Below, piece after piece: positions 15,954 through 20,105 of a DNA stretch of 20,105 nt. The stretch is from positions 1-20,105 of the forward strand of contig DLLA01000040.1 of assembly GCA_002479035.1 (NCBI GenBank). Reading direction: 5' to 3'. The stretch is from Bacteroidales bacterium UBA7574. Lineage in GTDB: Bacteria; Bacteroidota; Bacteroidia; Bacteroidales; Paludibacteraceae. Position 1 is the first letter of the stretch. The number at the start of each line of letters is the position of its first letter. Made by a program: the position numbers and the translations under genes. Below the pieces are notes generated by a model that did no database searches, had not been told where the DNA came from, and was given only the letters and a program-made list of their open reading frames with translations.

Positions 15954-16771
15954 AAGCGTAATTTATAATGTTTGTGTAAATAATCAGGGTCGAAAAACAC
16001 CAACCCCATCTTCTGCAAATCCATGATGCAAGCCACATCTTTGCGACTGCAAATTACCTCCCATGCCTTCCCCATCTCGCGACTGTAATGAATATCGTCC
16101 ATTACGACAACGCTCTTTCTGCCAACGTATTGCGCCAATATATCAAAGTACCGCAATGTCGCTTCTCTTGTATGGTTGGCGTCCACAAATGCTACGTCCA
16201 CCTGCCCCGCCAGGTGCGTCTGCAGGGTGTCGTCAATGTTCCCCACCACACATTCGATATTCACCAATCCCAACTTCCCCCAGTTGAGTTTCGCCATCTC
16301 CGCCACATCAGGGCAGCCCTCAAATGTCATCACACGGTCGCGGCTGTCCGCACTCGCCAGATATGCCGTCGTTACCCCAAAACTCGTCCCCAATTCCACA
16401 ACACGCAACCCCTCACGTCCATCCTCACGTGCCTGATGCCCCAGCCAGTTCACCAAACGGAACAGCAACTGCCCGTATCGCCTTGGTTCCAAACTCGTCT
16501 TGGCAATCTCACTTACCAATCGCCGACTATGTACGCTGCCTTTTCCTCCCGTCCCATAGTCCACATAATCAATCACTTTGGGCGCCCGTAGCATAGCCTC
16601 TCGACGCTTCTCAATATCTCTCCATACATAATAAGGATGGGTATCATACATCACCATACGCACCCACTCGAACAAGTACGGCGAATGAATCCCTTCGCCA
16701 CCTGTGTTCCATGCTTTGGTATAATGCTCCAACCACGAAACCACTCTATATGTCGCGTCGCTAATGTTCAT
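15950..16771 (-). CDS. Class I SAM-dependent methyltransferase, substrate unknown
   Basis: 273 residues with a Rossmann methyltransferase core. The SAM loop is VVELGTSFGVTTAYLA (124-139), the acidic end of strand 2 is TFEGCP (149-154), and VDVAFVDANH (191-200) with VVVMDDIHYS later resembles O-methyltransferases of the Methyltransf_24/3 kind. The first 100 or so residues are a helical extension (GIHSPYLFEWVRMVMY at 27-42) often seen in Bacteroidota members. The ATG at 16771 is the first gene position after an AT-rich spacer with two promoter-like elements. It overlaps the cobalamin adenosyltransferase by 4 bp, yet nothing links it to cobalamin chemistry beyond that. Fold is secure; substrate is unknown. 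Confidence 0.88.
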   Translation of the reverse strand: MNISDATYRVVSWLEHYTKAWNTGGEGIHSPYLFEWVRMVMYDTHPYYVWRDIEKRREAMLRAPKVIDYVDYGTGGKGSVHSRRLVSEIAKTSLEPRRYGQLLFRLVNWLGHQAREDGREGLRVVELGTSFGVTTAYLASADSRDRVMTFEGCPDVAEMAKLNWGKLGLVNIECVVGNIDDTLQTHLAGQVDVAFVDANHTREATLRYFDILAQYVGRKSVVVMDDIHYSREMGKAWEVICSRKDVACIMDLQKMGLVFFDPDYLHKHYKLRL

Positions 16772-16835
16772 GGTATGATGATTTTTCCTGACCTTTCCCT
16801 AAGGTAACCCTGCGCTTGTTTCATCACAGAGTGCG

Positions 16836-16867
16836 CAAAGTTACAATTTTCCTCTCACATACACAAC
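16836..16867 (-). promoter_or_regulatory. Proximal promoter candidate for the methyltransferase operon
   Basis: GTTG (16867-16864, one mismatch to TTTG), 20 bases, then TAACTTTG (16843-16836) on the - strand. The leader to the ATG at 16771 would be about 60 bases. Confidence 0.45.
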
Positions 16868-16898
16868 GTACAGATGTGTTTTTTTCTGAAACGCCATA

Positions 16899-16930
16899 CA
16901 AAGATAATACAAAATCGTCCAAAATCCAAA
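16899..16930 (-). promoter_or_regulatory. Distal promoter candidate, perfect Bacteroidota consensus
   Basis: TTTG (16930-16927), 20 bases, then TATCTTTG (16906-16899) on the - strand, an exact match to TTTG / TAnnTTTG. The leader to the methyltransferase ATG would be about 120 bases and would run through the proximal element. Confidence 0.65.
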
Positions 16931-17136
16931 TTTATTTTCGTTTTTTCGCCAAAAACGTGCATTTTGCATTTTCTGCTTGTAAACCGTTGAGTATCAATAC
17001 CCAAAAATCTTCATTTTTTCACCACTTTCCCTACACTTTTCCAAAAACGGTGTTTTTAACAAAAATTATATTTCATTTCGTATGCAAGGGCTCCATAAAT
17101 ACCTATGTAAAGTCCCCCATTAAAACTCCATTTGAA

Positions 17137-18138
17137 CTACTGCTTGATGACAACCTGTTGGATAACTTGGTCGTCGGCATAGACATATAGGGTGTAACCG
17201 CCCTGTGGCAGGTGGGACATAGCGATGTGTGTAGTGTATTCGCCTGTTGCCTGCGCGACGGCGGGAGTGCTGTACATACAGAAGCCCGAAGCATTGTGCA
17301 GTGCCAAAGATATAGTGGCATCGCGTACCAGCGTATATCGTACCTCCATCTCGGTGAGGACAGGATTGGGCATACATTGCAAACTGCCGATGGCACAAGT
17401 TACAGAAGAAGTGTCCTGCTCCTGCCATACAGGCGGCAATGAAGAGAGCGATTGCAAGGTGGAGTCTTCTGCCACGTAGTAGAATGATGTTTGGAAGGCA
17501 AGTTGCAAAGAGTCATCCTGCATCTCGTAGGTGCTAATGCTTTCAAACACAGGGATATAAGAACCTGATACAAACCACTGGTACTGCACCACCCACATTC
17601 GGGTGCTATCCAACCCGCTCTCCACATATTCGCGGCGAGAGCAGACCCGAATGGCATGCTCATGAGTAATGTCCGGCAGACGCAGTTCGCCCTCGGCGTC
17701 CACCAAGACTTTGCGTGTACCAACAATGTGCATCGGAATACGATGTCCGTATTCCCCATGTGCCTCAAACGCAGAAAAGAGCGTGTCGCCATAGTGCAAT
17801 GGGAAATGCAATAGTGCTTCGGGGCGGGTGTAGCGGATATATGTGGTCGGATTCTCATAACCCGTTTGCCACAACGTGTCACCACTAACGGCATAATAAT
17901 AACGTGTGCGGTGCTCCGTGCCGCACCAATGGTGCATATAGTTGCTATCGGGTATGGAAAATGTAATAGTATATTCATCATTGATAGGGCGCAACATACT
18001 GAAATCCCATATCAAGTCTTTGCCATGAGCCCCCGGGTCTCGGTATGCCACCTGCTGCTTGATGTACGTATCAGGCTCCTCTGCCCATAATACAGAGACT
18101 ATCATCATAAAGAACATGAAAAGAAGACATTTTCTCAT
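17137..18138 (-). CDS. Secreted protein with T9SS type A C-terminal sorting domain
   Basis: 333-residue exported protein. It begins with a signal peptide (MRKCLLFMFFMMIVSVLWAE, cut near residue 19). The last 80 or so residues look like a Por-secretion-tail sorting domain: MPNPVLTEMEVRYTL, then a hydrophobic strand with NASG, GEYTTHIAMSHLPQGGYTLYVY, and a final VVIKQ. Such tails direct proteins through the T9SS to the surface or medium. The middle (about 25-245) is beta-rich with many Tyr, Trp and His and no domain I recognise. The porP-gldKLMN genes lie a few kilobases downstream, so it is a likely client of that system, though clients are usually scattered. Good confidence for export and sorting; function unknown. 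Confidence 0.87.
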   Translation of the reverse strand: MRKCLLFMFFMMIVSVLWAEEPDTYIKQQVAYRDPGAHGKDLIWDFSMLRPINDEYTITFSIPDSNYMHHWCGTEHRTRYYYAVSGDTLWQTGYENPTTYIRYTRPEALLHFPLHYGDTLFSAFEAHGEYGHRIPMHIVGTRKVLVDAEGELRLPDITHEHAIRVCSRREYVESGLDSTRMWVVQYQWFVSGSYIPVFESISTYEMQDDSLQLAFQTSFYYVAEDSTLQSLSSLPPVWQEQDTSSVTCAIGSLQCMPNPVLTEMEVRYTLVRDATISLALHNASGFCMYSTPAVAQATGEYTTHIAMSHLPQGGYTLYVYADDQVIQQVVIKQ

Positions 18139-18168
18139 AACGTATTACACTTTTGCATTATTTCCGTA

Positions 18169-18681
18169 TCATCTATGATGACAATAATACCACTCTTGTT
18201 CTATATCTTGAATAGGATAAGACATGTTTTCTTTTGTTGTTCTCAACGGGCACAAAGATGTATCACGTTTATGTACTGCAATTACCCACTCTGGAGGGTC
18301 ATAAAAACATTCGTACATATTCTTTTGACATCTCTTTGAATGGCTATCTGACAATGGGGAAAAGAAAATATCCGATTGTTCTCCAAATACGTACACATTA
18401 TATCCATCTATAATTGTAGTTCCCCAATAGTTTTCTCCACATATTGGAATCTCAACATTGTTCCCATATACGGATAAATAGTAATGCAAACTATCCGAGT
18501 AAACATCCATAACTATTCCATTTGCCGGACCATAACACTTTTGCTCATAATTCTTTATGTATAATCGAATGATACTATTCGTACGTTCTGTTAAATATAC
18601 ATTTTCATTGTGGCATGAACTGAATATACATATCAGTATAATCAACATATTATAATACTTTCTTCTCATATTATTTTTCAT
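18169..18681 (-). CDS. Putative small lipoprotein, unknown
   Basis: 170-residue predicted lipoprotein from the ATG at 18681. The basic start MKNNMRRKYYN is followed by the hydrophobic stretch MLIILICIFSSC, with the lipobox FSSC and Cys23. Another ATG four codons later (18669) is possible; a longer frame from GTG at 18738 gives an unlikely signal sequence. The mature part is beta-rich and Tyr-rich (VMDVYSDSLHYYLSVYGNNV, then IIDGYNVYVFGEQSDIFF) and has six further Cys after the lipid site. No domain recognised. It ends 30 bp before the T9SS-sorted protein. Base composition is strongly AT-rich compared with the housekeeping genes. Confidence 0.7.
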   Translation of the reverse strand: MKNNMRRKYYNMLIILICIFSSCHNENVYLTERTNSIIRLYIKNYEQKCYGPANGIVMDVYSDSLHYYLSVYGNNVEIPICGENYWGTTIIDGYNVYVFGEQSDIFFSPLSDSHSKRCQKNMYECFYDPPEWVIAVHKRDTSLCPLRTTKENMSYPIQDIEQEWYYCHHR

Positions 18682-18741
18682 TATAGAGCCATGTTTTTGT
18701 AATGCTTTTAGAAGATTATACAATTCCGCATTGCGCACAAT

Positions 18742-19200
18742 TCAGAAAAATATATTCCATGAAAAATGTTGCATGTTTAATGTGTCTATGTGCAACTGCT
18801 CCATTCTTTGGCAAAAAGTATTATAATCCCCATATTCCTCATACGTATAGGGTAGTTCGCTATAAGTCGTCCAAGGGATACCTTCAATCAATGTATCTGT
18901 GGAGAGTTGTTCAACAATGCAGTATGCCACAACTATATTTGTTTCTTTATTAACAGAATATGCAAAAATATATTGTTTGTTCCAATACACCGATTTAATA
19001 TCGTTGGTGCAACTATACTCAAAGAATACCTCCTTTACAGAAGGATATTTCATACGATAATATAGTCCCACATTCAACCCTGTTACATCATTTAACTCAA
19101 AATTTGTTCCTTGTAATTTCTTTGAACGAGTAAAATCACAAGAACATACGCAACAAAGTACAAATAATGGCACTAACCATACCATAAACTTCCTTTTCAT
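18742..19200 (-). CDS. Putative small lipoprotein, unknown
   Basis: 152 residues from the ATG at 19200, giving MKRKFMVWLVPLFVLCCVCSC with the lipid site at Cys21. A second ATG at 19221 overlaps the upstream stop as TAATG and would add seven residues; coupling favours it, signal-peptide form favours 19200. The mature part has the wording NDIKSVYWNKQYIFAYSVNK and VVAYCIVEQLSTDTL, a beta-sandwich-like pattern slightly reminiscent of small DUF3997-type lipoproteins, but I cannot confirm that. The C terminus is aromatic (HFSWNIFF). It belongs to the AT-rich run of small lipoproteins. Confidence 0.7.
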   Translation of the reverse strand: MKRKFMVWLVPLFVLCCVCSCDFTRSKKLQGTNFELNDVTGLNVGLYYRMKYPSVKEVFFEYSCTNDIKSVYWNKQYIFAYSVNKETNIVVAYCIVEQLSTDTLIEGIPWTTYSELPYTYEEYGDYNTFCQRMEQLHIDTLNMQHFSWNIFF

Positions 19201-19220
19201 ATAACTGATACTTTTTCCCA

Positions 19221-19859
19221 TTATTTCAAGTTAATAGTCAACTCTTTGTTTTCGTCATCATTCCTTTGTTCTGTATAGAACCACGCATCATATTTGCGAT
19301 TGCATTGCTTCCGTTTCTCCAATATTTCGGGCGTAAGAGGGCGCAGTTCTTTGAAAATGCTTAGATTGTAATGATTACACATAAAGTATAGAGTACGATT
19401 TACATATATGTCATCGTGTTCTCGAAACTTACGATGACCAAAACGGACAACCTGATATTTCATGTGCAGATTAAGAGCAAAGAAACACACATCTATCAGT
19501 TTCTTATTGTATTCTTCTGCTGTCAATCCCCATTGCTCCATCATAAGGGTATCAGATTTTGTATTCCCCCAAATATCTTGGAACCATAAATCTTTATCCC
19601 CCTTATGAAATCGATGTCCGCACCTTAAAGTGTCTTTCTCATAAAAGAACTGAATAGAGTATTTGTACTCTCGATAGTCCCAAATCTCTACTTGATAGTT
19701 ATCCACAAGATTGCCCTTTGTCCAATCGAAATCATGGTACTCATCAACAAAATTCTCTGAGGTTAGTGGATAAGTGTAGGATTGTGGCGCATTGCTACAC
19801 GCACTCAAAAGCAATACGAATAGCGTATGAGACACCGTTTTATGTAAATGTGAAATCAT
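19221..19859 (-). CDS. Putative lipoprotein, unknown
   Basis: 212-residue predicted lipoprotein. The signal sequence ends in LLLSAC with Cys21 as lipid site. The mature part is rich in Tyr, Trp, His and charged residues. Landmarks are YKYSIQFFYEKDTLRCGHRF, an EEYNKKLIDVCFFAL helix, and PEILEKRKQCNRKYD. No domain recognised. Its ATG overlaps the stop of the gene upstream as ATGA (19856-19859), and its stop touches a possible start of the next gene (TAATG), so the three are read as one unit. AT-rich. Confidence 0.72.
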   Translation of the reverse strand: MISHLHKTVSHTLFVLLLSACSNAPQSYTYPLTSENFVDEYHDFDWTKGNLVDNYQVEIWDYREYKYSIQFFYEKDTLRCGHRFHKGDKDLWFQDIWGNTKSDTLMMEQWGLTAEEYNKKLIDVCFFALNLHMKYQVVRFGHRKFREHDDIYVNRTLYFMCNHYNLSIFKELRPLTPEILEKRKQCNRKYDAWFYTEQRNDDENKELTINLK

Positions 19860-20105
19860 AGTTTTGTTAATGTATAAGTAAGATTTCCCTTTGGAAAAAC
19901 AGAATCTACAACATCTATCACATCTGAATGATATAGTTGGAATGAATTTCCTTCTTTGTGTATTAGAAAGAATGATACAGAGGAGGAAATACTATCTCGT
20001 ACCCATAAATAATCTTGTCCCACAATATCGGAATCAAGACCATAAGTGCATATCACGCGGCTATTTTTCACGACACGTCCATTATTTGTAAAATGCACTA
20101 TAAAT
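19856..20105 (-). CDS. Unknown protein, 5'-truncated at window edge
   Basis: The frame is open to the right edge; the GTG at 20098 is the first alternative start but the gene probably begins outside the window. About 83 residues are visible. Landmarks are the segment CTYGLDSDIVGQDYLWVRDS and the pattern VSFFLIHKEGNSFQLYHS, with an ending DSVFPKGNLTYTLTKL. It looks beta-rich, and no domain is recognised. It couples to the following lipoprotein gene through an ATGA overlap. It may be a further member of the lipoprotein run, but the N terminus that would show a signal peptide is missing. Confidence 0.55.
   Translation of the reverse strand, partial: FIVHFTNNGRVVKNSRVICTYGLDSDIVGQDYLWVRDSISSSVSFFLIHKEGNSFQLYHSDVIDVVDSVFPKGNLTYTLTKL

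Larger units (their letters stand above)
16772..17136. other. AT-rich intergenic spacer with promoter elements
   Basis: This 365-bp gap lies between the T9SS-sorted protein and the methyltransferase. It is clearly more AT-rich than its neighbours. It holds two promoter-like elements on the - strand and a small stem ACCTT/AAGGT (16791-16795 with 16801-16805) shortly before the methyltransferase start. The open + frame at 16816-17190 has low-complexity, Phe/Lys/Ser-rich wording and runs into the neighbouring gene; I do not accept it as a gene. I saw no strong terminator for the upstream gene. Confidence 0.6.

Noticed and set aside
16772..16860. Cobalamin riboswitch before the methyltransferase/adenosyltransferase pair
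   Set aside because: I could not find a B12-box-like sequence on the - strand; only a 5-bp stem is visible.
16816..17190. A 124-codon + strand frame in the AT-rich spacer
   Set aside because: Low-complexity composition, no sensible start context, overlaps promoter-like elements and the end of the neighbouring gene.
18682..18738. Longer start of the lipoprotein gene at GTG 18738
   Set aside because: It places 19 odd residues before an otherwise typical lipoprotein signal peptide.

Overview
The window looks like chromosomal DNA from a member of the Bacteroidota, most likely the order Bacteroidales. Three things support this. There is a complete PorP-GldK-GldL-GldM-GldN type IX secretion (T9SS) block. 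A secreted protein next to it carries a T9SS C-terminal sorting domain. Several promoters fit the Bacteroidota pattern TTTG-N(19-21)-TAnnTTTG. Family-level placement is not possible from this sequence; T9SS argues against the Bacteroides genus itself. Nothing marks it as plasmid or phage.

Layout. Positions 1-2125 (+ strand) hold the 3' part of a glycogen branching enzyme gene (glgB) and a complete nagB, closed by a terminator at 2157-2190. Everything from 2209 to the right edge is on the - strand, in blocks read right to left. (a) 3578-2209: a small HsdR-N-type nuclease-like protein and phoH. (b) 8922-3727: a tightly packed run ftsX, DUF3098, uppP, truB, queA, udg, SDR oxidoreductase, with overlaps at most joints, covering cell division and envelope, lipid carrier recycling, tRNA modification and uracil repair. 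(c) 15314-9090: a DUF2795-like small acidic protein, porP, gldK, gldL, gldM, gldN, ending in a strong hairpin at 9039-9075. (d) 16771-15408: a SAM methyltransferase overlapping a PduO-type cobalamin adenosyltransferase, preceded by an AT-rich spacer with two promoter-like elements. (e) 18138-17137: a secreted protein with a T9SS sorting domain. (f) 20105-18169: a clearly more AT-rich run of three small lipoproteins and one truncated ORF, all unrecognised.

How they work together. PorP, GldK and GldN are predicted in the outer membrane and periplasm. GldL and GldM form the inner-membrane motor that powers cargo export. The 333-residue protein at 18138-17137 is a plausible client. The ftsX-to-SDR run is a housekeeping operon.

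The least explained parts are two intergenic arrays with an exact 11-bp period (3650-3682 and 8971-9003), a REP-like, G-rich hairpin between queA and udg (5204-5231), a promoter that would give an almost leaderless message for the HsdR-N-like gene, and the AT-rich lipoprotein cluster. I found no CRISPR array, tRNA, rRNA, transposase or clear defence island. I do not see strong evidence for a wholly new system; the phased repeats and the lipoprotein cluster are the best leads.
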